Positions 39,402-47,459 of a stretch of DNA of 64,000 nucleotides are shown piece after piece. This DNA comes from Streptosporangium canum (GTDB lineage Bacteria; Actinomycetota; Actinomycetes; Streptosporangiales; Streptosporangiaceae), in NCBI RefSeq assembly GCF_900113865.1, contig NZ_FOQY01000014.1:124001-188000 (forward strand), read 5' to 3'. The notes beneath the pieces are model-generated. The model made no database searches and was not told the origin of the DNA. It was given only the letters and a program-made list of their open reading frames with translations. The first letter of the stretch is position 1. Each line of letters opens with the position of its first letter. The position numbers were made by a program, and so were the translations under genes.

Positions 39402-40157
39402 ATGTCTAACACATCACGGCACATCCAGGGGCTCCTCGCGGTGGCGGCGCTCACGGCCGGTGTGAGCTGGCTGGCGGCCGCTCCGGCGTCGGCCGGCGGC
39501 GTGTCCTGCCAGGGGCGGGAGATGGTGGAGCTGCTGGAGACGCCGGAGTCCGTGGCGACCGTCTGCGACGAGGCGGGCGACCTCAGGGCGTCCGCGACCG
39601 CCGGCAGGACGACGGTCCCCGCCCGGGGCGAGGGGCCCGCCTCCATGGAACGGCTCGCGCGGATCGCCGGCCTGCCCGGCCTCTCCCAGGCCTCGGCCGT
39701 GGTCAGCTTCGCCGACACGGCCGGCGTCGCGGCGGGCACCGGCACGCCCGCGCTGCCCGCCCTGCCCTCCGGGATGCCGGGCTTCCCCGGCCACTCCCCG
39801 GCCGGCACCCTGGCCACCGCGCCGGACCTGCCCGGCCTGCCGGGCACCCCGGGCACCGACCTCATCAGGTTCCCGGTCTCGGAGGTCCCGTCGGTCCCCC
39901 GCCTCACAGACCCGACCGGCGCGCTGTCCGGCGACGGCACGGCGCTGCCGCTGCCGCTGGAGGAGCCGGTCTCGGTGCAGGCGGTGACGGAGGACCTCCC
40001 CGCCGCGATCGAGCCGGAGGTCCCGGTGGTGCCGGTGGCTCCCCCCGCCGACGCCGCCCCGTCGAAGGTGACGTCGGAGGTGACGTCGGAGGTGGCGGAG
40101 GAGACCGCCGAGCTTCCGGCCCTGGACCAGGTGCTCCCGCAGCTCGGACTCGACTGA
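39402..40157 (+). CDS. Secreted Pro/Ala/Val-rich protein of unknown function
   Basis: A 251-residue protein with a clear signal peptide (basic start, hydrophobic core GLLAVAALTAGVSWLA, cleavage after APASA near residue 31). The first 40 mature residues hold two cysteines. The rest is low in structure: repeated PALP/PGLP/PSVP-type segments and a C-terminal Val/Glu stretch with tandem KVTSEVTSEV. No recognised domain. The ATG has AGGGGG upstream. It could be a cell-wall or spacer protein; I do not assign a function. Confidence 0.7.
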   Translation: MSNTSRHIQGLLAVAALTAGVSWLAAAPASAGGVSCQGREMVELLETPESVATVCDEAGDLRASATAGRTTVPARGEGPASMERLARIAGLPGLSQASAVVSFADTAGVAAGTGTPALPALPSGMPGFPGHSPAGTLATAPDLPGLPGTPGTDLIRFPVSEVPSVPRLTDPTGALSGDGTALPLPLEEPVSVQAVTEDLPAAIEPEVPVVPVAPPADAAPSKVTSEVTSEVAEETAELPALDQVLPQLGLD

Positions 40158-40166
40158 CCGTCCGCG

Positions 40167-40204
40167 CAGGCGGGGCCGCGCCCGGGGGGACGCGGCCCCG
40201 CCTG
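40167..40204. terminator. Bidirectional hairpin terminator
   Basis: Perfect 14-bp arms (40167-40180 and 40191-40204) around a 10-nt loop, between the convergent secreted-protein and TPR-like genes. Confidence 0.85.
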
Positions 40205-40256
40205 TCGGACTCGCTCCGCAGCCCGGAACGGCCCGCGTCCCGACACGGCCGGGAGG

Positions 40257-40787
40257 TCAGTGCGACGCGTCGAGCAGGGCGTCGAGCTCGTCCTCCGGCA
40301 GGCCGAGGTCCACCCTGATCCGGTAGCGGGTGCGGAGCAACGCGGTGTATTCCCCGCTGCCCTCCACCGCCCCCTGGGCTCCCTCGGTGGCCCAGCGGTG
40401 GGCCTCCCGCAGGTCTCCGTAGGCGACCAGGGTCTCGGCGACCGTGAGCGCGGTGGCCGGGGTGACCTCGCCGTCGACCCGGATCGCCTCGATCACCTCC
40501 CGCCCCTCGTCCGGCTGTTCGAGCTCGAAGAGGGTGTCGGCGATTCCGGCCCGGGGATCGACGCCCACCTCGCCGCCGTCGTCCACCGCCCGCTGGAAGC
40601 AGTCGAGAGCGCGGGCGGGCTGTCCGGCCTGCCGCCACTCTTCCGCGGCGAGCACGAGGATCGCCGCCCGCGAGATGTCGCCGGATATGTATGCCCCTAC
40701 CAGCGCTTCGAGCCGCCGGGCGAGGTCTTCGTGATCGTCGGCCAGGAGTGCCTGCTCAAGCAGCCGATCAAGCTGCTCATGTGTCAC
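40257..40787 (-). CDS. TPR-like helical repeat protein, unknown function
   Basis: A 176-residue, almost wholly helical acidic protein with tetratricopeptide-like spacing: RRLEALVGAYISGDISRAAI, EEWRQAGQPARALDCFQRAV, ADTLFELEQPDEGREVI and TLVAYGDLREAHRWA. It is probably a scaffold or a degenerate TPR protein. I prefer the GTG at 40787, where THEQLDRLLEQALL begins a helix; the frame is open to 40835. No catalytic motif is seen. It is divergent from the next gene. Confidence 0.65.
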   Translation of the reverse strand: MTHEQLDRLLEQALLADDHEDLARRLEALVGAYISGDISRAAILVLAAEEWRQAGQPARALDCFQRAVDDGGEVGVDPRAGIADTLFELEQPDEGREVIEAIRVDGEVTPATALTVAETLVAYGDLREAHRWATEGAQGAVEGSGEYTALLRTRYRIRVDLGLPEDELDALLDASH

Positions 40788-40959
40788 ATGCGCCACATCG
40801 CGAGAGTACCGAGCGACGCTCGACTCCGCCCGCACAACGGCAGGTATTCCTTAAGTAACTCAATGTAAATGGTCAGCTACGGTGCGCGTGTTTTCGCAGG
40901 AAAACGGGCATATGGCAGGCGACTCCTGCTAGGGGACGCTACCGTGCGAAGGAGCTGCG

Positions 40960-41652
40960 ATGGGCATGTCCAAGCAGACCACCTTCACCCTGACATTCCT
41001 GGTCGGTCTCTCCGTGCTCGTCCCGGGGTCTGCCGGATACCTCTCCGCCAAGATGGACGCCGTCCAGCGGGCCTACCGCGATCTCGTCTCCCTGGAGAGC
41101 CGGTTCCGCGAGGAGCAGCTTCTCGCGCCGGTCCCGGAGGAGCCGCAGATCCATACGATCGCCGTCCCGGCGATGCCCTGCGAGATCCCGCCGCTGTCCC
41201 AGCCGAAGCGGAAGAGGGCGCCCGCGCCCCCCGCGCTCATCCCCGTGCCGGTCGAGGCGCTGCCCGCCGAGACTCTCCCCGAGGCCCCCGCGCCGGCCGA
41301 AGGGCTGCGGATCGAGCCTCTGCCGGACGAGCCCGGCCCGGACCAGCCGGGTGAGGGCGGGAGCGGCGACCGGCGCCCCTTCGCCGAGCACGGGGACGAG
41401 GCCGGACGCCAGGTCGGACGCGAGTTCGGACGCAAGGTCGGGCGCGAGGCCGGGCGGCCGGACCCCCGGGACCAGATCGTCATCTCCGAGCGGAGCATGG
41501 TGGAGGAGGAGGCTCCGCTCCCGTCGGTGCCTCTCCGGAGGATCCCCTCGGGGACCGGGTACCCCGGGCCCGATCAGGCCGAGGCTTACTCCGGTTCCGA
41601 TCAGGCCGAGGCTTACCCCGGGCCCGATCAGGCCGAGGCGCCGGCGAACTGA
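40960..41652 (+). CDS. Hypothetical protein with signal/anchor helix and repetitive C-terminus
   Basis: A 230-residue protein with no recognised family. An N-terminal hydrophobic helix (FTLTFLVGLSVLVPGSAGYL) could be a signal or membrane anchor. The middle is Pro/Ala/Glu rich. A four-residue periodic stretch follows (GRQVGREFGRKVGREAGR), and the C-terminus has three 9-residue repeats (GPDQAEAYS type). AAGGAG lies just before the ATG. The repeats suggest slippage in an exported, disordered tail. Its end overlaps the tetR-type gene's 3' end by 25 bp. Confidence 0.6.
   Translation: MGMSKQTTFTLTFLVGLSVLVPGSAGYLSAKMDAVQRAYRDLVSLESRFREEQLLAPVPEEPQIHTIAVPAMPCEIPPLSQPKRKRAPAPPALIPVPVEALPAETLPEAPAPAEGLRIEPLPDEPGPDQPGEGGSGDRRPFAEHGDEAGRQVGREFGRKVGREAGRPDPRDQIVISERSMVEEEAPLPSVPLRRIPSGTGYPGPDQAEAYSGSDQAEAYPGPDQAEAPAN
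41560..41640. repeat. Three tandem 27-bp coding repeats
   Basis: Three 27-bp units (41560, 41587, 41614) with the core GATCAGGCCGAGGC. They encode the GPDQAEAY-type repeat of the plus-strand gene; the third unit also contains the stop of the convergent TetR gene. Confidence 0.8.
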
Positions 41653-42275
41653 CGGTTCAGGTAACCCCGGATCAGGCGCTTGGCCTCGGCCACGATCTCC
41701 GGGGCCCCGGCGGGATCGCGCCGGAAGGCGAGCTTGAGCACCGCGTCCCCGGCCTCGACCGCCACGAGGATGGCCAGGTCGAGCTCCTCGCTGTCGGTCA
41801 GGCCGTACTCCTGGAGGAGGAGCCCGCGCAGCCTGCCCGCGATCACCGTGTTGTTGTCGGCCATCCCGTCGAGCAGGTTGAGGTCGACCACGTCGCCGAA
41901 GTGCAGGGACCGGAACCCCGGCACGGTCCTGTGCATCTCCACGTACTCATCGATGATCGCGTCGACCGCGTCCCACCAGCCGGCGTAGTCCTCCCACAGG
42001 AAGCGCCTCCCGACCCGGGAGACGAAGCATTCCACGTGGCGCCGGGTGACCGCCTGGGTGATGGCCCGCTTGTCGGGGAAGAACTGGTAGACCGAGCCGA
42101 TCGCGACACCGGCGCGTTCGGCGATGCGGGTGGTGGAGAGCGCGTCGTAGCCGACCTCGTCCAGCAGGTCGGCACACGCGTCGAGCATCCTTTCGACGCG
42201 CCGTGCGCTCCGTCTCTGGGTGGGCTGACGCCGCAGCGGAGCCTCTTCGGGCTCCTCGACAGGCAGGGGGGGCAT
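41628..42275 (-). CDS. TetR family transcriptional regulator
   Basis: A 215-residue TetR-type repressor. N-terminal HTH: ARRVERMLDACADLLDE, then STTRIAERAGVAIGSVYQFF and PDKRAITQAV. The C-terminal ligand domain is variable. The gene lies 31 bp downstream of the ephD-like gene on the same strand. A perfect TTGGAC-N5-GTCCAA dyad ahead of that gene is the likely operator, so the repressor may control its own operon. The ligand is unknown. Confidence 0.9.
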   Translation of the reverse strand: MPPLPVEEPEEAPLRRQPTQRRSARRVERMLDACADLLDEVGYDALSTTRIAERAGVAIGSVYQFFPDKRAITQAVTRRHVECFVSRVGRRFLWEDYAGWWDAVDAIIDEYVEMHRTVPGFRSLHFGDVVDLNLLDGMADNNTVIAGRLRGLLLQEYGLTDSEELDLAILVAVEAGDAVLKLAFRRDPAGAPEIVAEAKRLIRGYLNRQFAGASA

Positions 42276-42306
42276 CCCACCATCTTGCCCGTCCGGCCCC
42301 TCCGGG

Positions 42307-44124
42307 TCAGTCGCTATTCGGCAATCGCGAGATTTCCGCCGCCCCGGAGAGCCTGGCCAGGCGGCGCATGACGGCCGGGGAGATCCGCGAGAGCGCGTAA
42401 CCGATCTTCCCTTCGGCGTTCACCGCGACGACCGGCCGGTTGCGGTGGACCGCCCGCAGGATGTGCGCGGCCACCCGCTCCGGCGGGTATCCCCGCTTGG
42501 TCAGCGCCCTGTCCGCTCTGGCGGCCGCGTCCTCGCGCGTCCGCGTCGCCGCGTCGCCGCCCACATAGGTCGCGTTGGCCGCGATCCCGGTGGAGACGAA
42601 GCCGGGGCAGACGGCGGTGACCCCGATCCCCTGCCCGGCCAGCTCCGCCCGCAGGCAGTCGCTGAGCATCTTCACCGCCGCCTTCGACGTCGAGTAGGCG
42701 GGGAGCGCCCTGCTCGGGGCGAACGCGGCGAGCGAGGCGATGTTCACGATGTGGCCGCCCTCGCCGCGCTCGACCATCTGGGCGGCGAACAGCCGGCAGC
42801 CGTGGATGACGCCCCACAGGTTCACGTCCAGGGTCCGCCGCCAGTCGTCGACCGAGTGGTCGAGGAACGGGCCGGCGACCGCGATGCCGGCGTTGTTGAC
42901 CACGATGTCGGGCACGCCATGCTCGTCCCGGACGAGCTGGGCGAACCGCTCCATCTCCGCGACGTCCGCGACGTCCACCCGGTAGGCGTGCGCCGTACGC
43001 CAGGTCGCGGAGATGCCGTCGGCGGTGCGCCGGGCGGCGTCGAGGTCGATGTCGGAACAGATCACCTCGGCTCCGTGCGAGGCGAAGGCCCGCGCGGTGG
43101 CCCGGCCGATGCCGCCGCCCGCGCCGGTGACCACCACCAGCCGGTCCTCGTACGGCCCGCGCTCTCCCGTCCGGGCACGGCGCAACTCCCTGGACGGCCG
43201 CACTCCCCGGACGCCCTCCGTACCCTCGGCCTCCGTACCCTCGACGCCCTTCGCGTGCTCGGTCCCCTCCGCGTGCTCGACGTATTCGGCGAACTCGGCG
43301 ATCATCCTGGCGATCACCTCGGGGTGGCTGCGCTGCGCCCAGTGCCCCGCGGCGATCCGCCGGTGCCACATGCGCGGCACCCAGGGGTGCAGGGAGGCCA
43401 GGAGCGCGGGCGAGACGAAGGGGTCGCGGGTGGTCTCGATGAGCTGGACCGGCGTCTCGACGACGGGCTCGGCGCGGGGCGTGCGGCGGGCGGTGAACAT
43501 GTTCGCCCGGTAGAGGCCGAGGCCGTTCACACCGTCCTCGCGGAGGGTGTCCGCCGGATGGCCGGGGCGCGGGGCGATCCCCTCGGAGATCCGCATGGTC
43601 CGCTCCAGGACGCCCGGCATCACGGTGCGCCAGGCCAGTTCGGGCGCCACCGGGGCCTGGAACACCCCGATGTACCAGGACCGCAGGAGCTGCCCGGCGA
43701 CCTCGATCCGCCGGCCGTGCCGCAGGAAGTGGGCGGCCTGGTCCAGCCCGGGGCCTCCGAAGGAGGTGAAGGAGGTGACGCGCTCCTTGATCTCCGGCCG
43801 GCCGATCAGCTCCCAGCCCTGGATGGAGCCCCAGTCGTGCCCCACGAGATGCACGCCCGGCTTGCCCACCGCATCGAGGACGGCCGCCATGTCGGCGGCC
43901 AGGTGGTCGTAGGCGTAGTCCCCGCCGTCGCGCGGGGCGCCGGACCGCCCGGCCCCCCGGACGTCGTAGCGGACCACGTGGAAACGGTCCCGCAACAGGG
44001 CGGCGACCTCGTCCCAGACCCGGTGCGTGTCGGGGTAGCCGTGCAGCAGCAGGACCGTGGGAGCGGCCGGGTCTCCCTCCTCGAACAGCGCCAGCCGTAC
44101 GTCACCGGACCTGACCCATCGCAC
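42307..44124 (-). CDS. ephD: EphD-like fusion of alpha/beta hydrolase (epoxide hydrolase type) and short-chain dehydrogenase
   Basis: A 605-residue two-domain protein. Residues about 1-290: alpha/beta hydrolase with LLLHGYPDTHRVWDE, YDVRGAGRSGAP, the nucleophile Asp in LVGHDWGS and a C-terminal AGHWAQRSHPE His. A charged linker (about 295-330) has repeated EGTE segments. Residues about 335-605: classical SDR with VVTGAGGGIGRATARAF, NNAGIAV, Ser in VNIASLAAF and YSTSK as YxxxK. Mycobacterial EphD has the same fusion and is linked to lipid modification. AGGAGG lies five bases before the GTG. Nucleophile Asp indicates epoxide hydrolase or dehalogenase chemistry. Confidence 0.88.
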   Translation of the reverse strand: MRWVRSGDVRLALFEEGDPAAPTVLLLHGYPDTHRVWDEVAALLRDRFHVVRYDVRGAGRSGAPRDGGDYAYDHLAADMAAVLDAVGKPGVHLVGHDWGSIQGWELIGRPEIKERVTSFTSFGGPGLDQAAHFLRHGRRIEVAGQLLRSWYIGVFQAPVAPELAWRTVMPGVLERTMRISEGIAPRPGHPADTLREDGVNGLGLYRANMFTARRTPRAEPVVETPVQLIETTRDPFVSPALLASLHPWVPRMWHRRIAAGHWAQRSHPEVIARMIAEFAEYVEHAEGTEHAKGVEGTEAEGTEGVRGVRPSRELRRARTGERGPYEDRLVVVTGAGGGIGRATARAFASHGAEVICSDIDLDAARRTADGISATWRTAHAYRVDVADVAEMERFAQLVRDEHGVPDIVVNNAGIAVAGPFLDHSVDDWRRTLDVNLWGVIHGCRLFAAQMVERGEGGHIVNIASLAAFAPSRALPAYSTSKAAVKMLSDCLRAELAGQGIGVTAVCPGFVSTGIAANATYVGGDAATRTREDAAARADRALTKRGYPPERVAAHILRAVHRNRPVVAVNAEGKIGYALSRISPAVMRRLARLSGAAEISRLPNSD

Positions 44125-44136
44125 TGCGGCCTCCTG

Positions 44137-44153
44137 TTGGACGGATAGTCCAA
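44137..44153. promoter_or_regulatory. Candidate TetR operator upstream of the ephD-like gene
   Basis: TTGGAC-GGATA-GTCCAA is a perfect 6+6 inverted repeat, 13 bp before the GTG start and next to the ribosome site. A TetR gene lies in the same operon. Confidence 0.65.
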
Positions 44154-44156
44154 ACA

Positions 44157-45284
44157 CTAGCCGTTCTGGCCCGGATCTCCCTGGCCCGGCTTGGCCGCCA
44201 GGCCGGTGCAGCCGCGCAGCGCCTTCCAGCCGGTCACGGCCTGCTGCCGACTCGCGCCGGTGAGCGGGACCGGCACGCCGCCTTGGATGGTGGCCGGGGT
44301 CCACTGGTCCTTGAGCACCTTGCGGCCGTTGATCGTCAGGGTGAGCACGCCGGTCCTGCCGGTCTCCGGACCCGAGTTGTAGAAGGCGAAGTTGCCCATG
44401 CCGTAGTTGACGTAGCCGTTCTTCAGGTAGCCGCCGCCGAGCAGGATGTGCGCGTGGCCGCCCACGACGACGTCGGCCCCGGCCGCGACCAGCTTGGGCG
44501 CCAGGCCGCGCTGGGCCTCGTTCGGGCATCTCTGCAGCTCGGTGCCCCAGTGCAGGTGGACGATCACCGTGTCGGAGTTCCTCCGCGCCCGGCGCACCTC
44601 CTGGATCAGCCGCGCCTCGTTCTTGGCCGAGGCCAGCCCGCCCTTGTCACCGGCGGCCGTCCACGCCTGGATGAACTCCGAGTCCAGCACCTGGGTGGCG
44701 CCGATGACGGCGACGCGGTTGCCGTTCACGGTCGTCCGCCACGGCTTGTACGCCTCGGCCTCGTTCCTGCCCACACCCACGATCGGGAACTTCGAGCGCC
44801 TGATCGCGGCCAGCGAGTCGGCCAGCCCGCTCTCCATGTAGTCCATGCCGTGGTTGTTGGCCATGGACGCGACGTCCACCCCGGCCGCCTTCAGCGCGGT
44901 CAGCGCGGAGGCGGGGGCCCGGAAGGTGTACTGCTTGCCCGGCGCCTTGGTGCCGCCGGTGGTGATCGCGGTCTCCAGGTTGACCATCGCGAGGTCGGAG
45001 CGGCTGAGCACCTTGGCGATGGGGCCGAGCGCGGTCCGCGGGTCGGCGTCCAGCCGGGACCTCAGCACCCCCTCGAAGTGCACGTCACCTCCGAAGGAGA
45101 TGGTGTACGGCCTGCGTTCGGGGGTGGGCGTGGGCGCGGGCTCGCCGGAGGCGGTCGGCTTCTCCACGACGTCCGGCGTGGAGCCCTGGGCGGAGGATTC
45201 GGCGCTCGAGCACGCCGACACGAGCACGCAGGAGAGGGCGATTGCGGTGGCCACACCGAGGCGGCGAGGAATATACGTGTCCAT
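44157..45284 (-). CDS. CapA family (poly-gamma-glutamate capsule type) lipoprotein
   Basis: A 375-residue exported protein. The signal peptide ends in a lipobox (ALSCVLVSAC, Cys near 25), followed by a Ser/Thr/Pro linker. The metallophosphoesterase-like PGA_cap domain shows ISFGGDVHFEGVL, DLAMVNLETAITTGG, VDVASMANNHGMDY, VIVHLHWGTE and VVGGHAHILLGGG, with the Asp, Asn and His positions expected of a di-metal site. CapA-type proteins take part in polyglutamate capsule or other wall metabolism; no capBC is nearby. Its stop lies just beside the ephD operator. Confidence 0.9.
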   Translation of the reverse strand: MDTYIPRRLGVATAIALSCVLVSACSSAESSAQGSTPDVVEKPTASGEPAPTPTPERRPYTISFGGDVHFEGVLRSRLDADPRTALGPIAKVLSRSDLAMVNLETAITTGGTKAPGKQYTFRAPASALTALKAAGVDVASMANNHGMDYMESGLADSLAAIRRSKFPIVGVGRNEAEAYKPWRTTVNGNRVAVIGATQVLDSEFIQAWTAAGDKGGLASAKNEARLIQEVRRARRNSDTVIVHLHWGTELQRCPNEAQRGLAPKLVAAGADVVVGGHAHILLGGGYLKNGYVNYGMGNFAFYNSGPETGRTGVLTLTINGRKVLKDQWTPATIQGGVPVPLTGASRQQAVTGWKALRGCTGLAAKPGQGDPGQNG

Positions 45285-45374
45285 CGGTATCCGAGGATGT
45301 CACCTGATCGGCCTTAAGCGGCACAACTTGGCCGTTGGACATCCGATTCTCCCAAACTTGGATGACTCGTTTAG

Positions 45375-45410
45375 TTGAATCGTTCCGGTTTAGGGCATAA
45401 CGTGTGCCTA
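45375..45410 (+). promoter_or_regulatory. fur-katA promoter giving a probable leaderless transcript
   Basis: -35 TTGAAT (45375-45380), 17 bp, -10 TAACGT (45398-45403). Transcription would begin about seven bases later, at the A of the fur ATG (45410). A degenerate dyad (GACTC-N8-GAATC, 45364-45381) overlaps the -35 and may be the Fur site. Confidence 0.6.
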
Positions 45411-45829
45411 TGGGGGACGAAGACCGGCTCCGGAAGGCAGGCCTGCGGGTGACCGCGGCCCGCTTGGCGATCATGCAGACCGTGCGGGAGGGCGACCACC
45501 TGGACGTGGACGCCGTCCATCGCGGTGTGCGGGATCGGGTCGGTCAGGTCTCCCTGCAAGCCGTCTACGACTCCCTGCACGCGCTGCAGCGCGGCGGACT
45601 GCTCCGGCGGATCGAACCCGCGGGCAGCCCCGCCCGATACGAGACACGGGTCGGCGACAACCATCACCACCTCGTCTGCCGGCAGTGCGGAAAGGTCACG
45701 GACGTGGACTGTGCCGTCGGGCACGCTCCCTGCCTGGCCCCCGCGTCGGATGCCGGCTATCTGGTCGACGAGGCGGACGTCATCTACTGGGGCCTGTGCC
45801 CCGACTGTCGTTCCGAAGACGCTCGATGA
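45410..45829 (+). CDS. Fur family transcriptional regulator
   Basis: A 139-residue Fur-type metal or peroxide sensor. Winged helix: LRVTAARLAIMQTV and VSLQAVYDSLHALQRGGLLR. Metal region: ETRVGDNHHHLVCRQCGKVT and a second CxxC, GLCPDC, the structural zinc pair set. It lies 23 bp upstream of katA. In actinobacteria a FurA/CatR-type regulator often precedes and represses its catalase gene under peroxide control, so a peroxide sensor role is likely. There is no ribosome site; the promoter position suggests a leaderless message. Confidence 0.88.
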   Translation: MGDEDRLRKAGLRVTAARLAIMQTVREGDHLDVDAVHRGVRDRVGQVSLQAVYDSLHALQRGGLLRRIEPAGSPARYETRVGDNHHHLVCRQCGKVTDVDCAVGHAPCLAPASDAGYLVDEADVIYWGLCPDCRSEDAR

Positions 45830-45852
45830 AGAGAACCACCGGAGGACCGCGT

Positions 45853-47304
45853 ATGAGCACCAAGCCCATCACCACGACCGATGCGGGCATCCCCGCTCCG
45901 AGTGACGAGCACTCGCAGTCGGTCGGCCCGAACGGGCCCCTGCTGCTGCAGGACCACTACCTGATCCAGAAGATGGCGCACTTCAACCGGGAGCGCGTGC
46001 CCGAGCGGGTGGTCCACGCCAAGGGCGGCGGCGCGCACGGCGTCCTTCAGATCACCGAGGACGTCAGCCAGTTCACCAAGGCCGGGCTGTTCCAGAAGGG
46101 CAAGGAGACCCCGCTCTTCCTGCGCTTCTCCTCGGTGGCCGGCGAGCTCGGCAGCCCGGACACCCAGCGTGACCCGCGCGGCTTCGCGATCAAGTTCTAC
46201 ACCGAAGAGGGCAACTACGACATCGTCGGCAACAACACGCCGATCTTCTTCATCCGCGACCCGCAGAAGTTCTCCGACTTCATCCACAGCCAGAAGCGCC
46301 GCGCCGACACCAACCTGCGCGACCACAACATGCAGTGGGACTTCTGGACGCTCTCGCCGGAGACCGCCCACCAGGTCACCTTCCTGATGACCGACCGCGG
46401 CACCCCGGCGTCCTGGCGCCACGTGCACGGCTTCGGCTCGCACACCTTCCTGTGGTACAACGCCGCCGGCGAGAAGTTCTGGATCAAGTACCACTTCAAG
46501 ACCGACCAGGGCATCAAGAACTTCACCGACGCCGAGGCCGGCGCGGTCATCGCGCAGGACGCGGACTACCACATCCGTGACCTGCACACCGCGATCAACA
46601 ACGGCGACCACCCGTCCTGGACCGTGAACGTGCAGGTCATGCCGTTCGAGGACGCCGCCGACTACCGGTTCAACCCGTTCGACCTGACCAAGGTGTGGCC
46701 GCACTCCGACTACCCCGAGATCACGATCGGCAAGTTCGTCCTGAACCGGAACCCGGACAACTACTTCGCCGAGGTGGAGCAGGCGAGCTTCGAGCCCGCC
46801 AACCTGGTGCCGGGCATCGGCCCGTCCCCGGACAAGATGCTCCAGGGCCGGCTGTTCTCCTACCCCGACGCCCACCGCTACCGCATCGGCGCCAACTACC
46901 TGCAGTTGCCGATCAACAGGCCGCTGTCGCCCGTCCACAGCTACAACAAGGACGGCCAGATGACCTTCGCCAACCCCGCCGACCCGGTCTACGCCCCGAA
47001 CACGGTGGGTGGCCCGGCCGCCGACCCGGCACTGTTCGAAGGCGAGAACTACCAGGTGAGCGGCGAGATCATCCGCTCCGCCTACACCCTGCACCGCGAG
47101 GACGACGACTACGTCCAGCCCCGCGCCCTGTGGGAGAACGTCCTGTCCGACACCGACCGCTCCCACCTGGTGAGCAATGTCGTCGGCCACGCCTCGGCCC
47201 CCGAGGTCACGGCCGAGATGAAGAAGCGCGTCGTGGAGTACTGGACCAACGTCCACAAGGACCTGGGCCAGGGCGTCGCCCAGGGCCTCGGCGTCGCCGG
47301 CTAG
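45853..47304 (+). CDS. katA: Monofunctional heme catalase
   Basis: Decomposes hydrogen peroxide. It has 483 residues, small-subunit clade-3 length. Seen: the catalytic His region RVVHAKGGGAHG (His about 55), FLRFSSVAGELGSPDTQRD, the distal Asn in IVGNNTPIFF, HVHGFGSHTF, and the heme-ligand Tyr in RLFSYPDAHRYRIG (about 337). GGAGG lies seven bases before the ATG. It is co-transcribed with the Fur gene; two hairpins follow. Confidence 0.98.
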   Translation: MSTKPITTTDAGIPAPSDEHSQSVGPNGPLLLQDHYLIQKMAHFNRERVPERVVHAKGGGAHGVLQITEDVSQFTKAGLFQKGKETPLFLRFSSVAGELGSPDTQRDPRGFAIKFYTEEGNYDIVGNNTPIFFIRDPQKFSDFIHSQKRRADTNLRDHNMQWDFWTLSPETAHQVTFLMTDRGTPASWRHVHGFGSHTFLWYNAAGEKFWIKYHFKTDQGIKNFTDAEAGAVIAQDADYHIRDLHTAINNGDHPSWTVNVQVMPFEDAADYRFNPFDLTKVWPHSDYPEITIGKFVLNRNPDNYFAEVEQASFEPANLVPGIGPSPDKMLQGRLFSYPDAHRYRIGANYLQLPINRPLSPVHSYNKDGQMTFANPADPVYAPNTVGGPAADPALFEGENYQVSGEIIRSAYTLHREDDDYVQPRALWENVLSDTDRSHLVSNVVGHASAPEVTAEMKKRVVEYWTNVHKDLGQGVAQGLGVAG

Positions 47305-47312
47305 TCCGATCG

Positions 47313-47345
47313 GGCAGGAGGGCGAGGCGGCCTCGCCCTCCTGCC
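47313..47345. terminator. katA terminator hairpin
   Basis: Perfect 16-bp arms separated by one base (47313-47328 and 47330-47345), effectively a 15-bp stem with a tiny loop, directly after katA. Confidence 0.85.
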
Positions 47346-47370
47346 GTCTCGCCCTCCCGCCACCACTCGC

Positions 47371-47408
47371 CACCGCGCCGCCGGACACGTGTGTCCGGCG
47401 GCGTGGTG
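47371..47408. terminator. Second strong hairpin between katA and menB
   Basis: An 18-bp stem with one G-U pair closes a 2-nt loop. It lies 25 bp after the first katA hairpin and 51 bp before menB. Confidence 0.7.
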
Positions 47409-47459
47409 GCCGGGGTTCCGGGTTCGGAAGGCGTGATCGGCGGCCACTATCCTGCGGAT

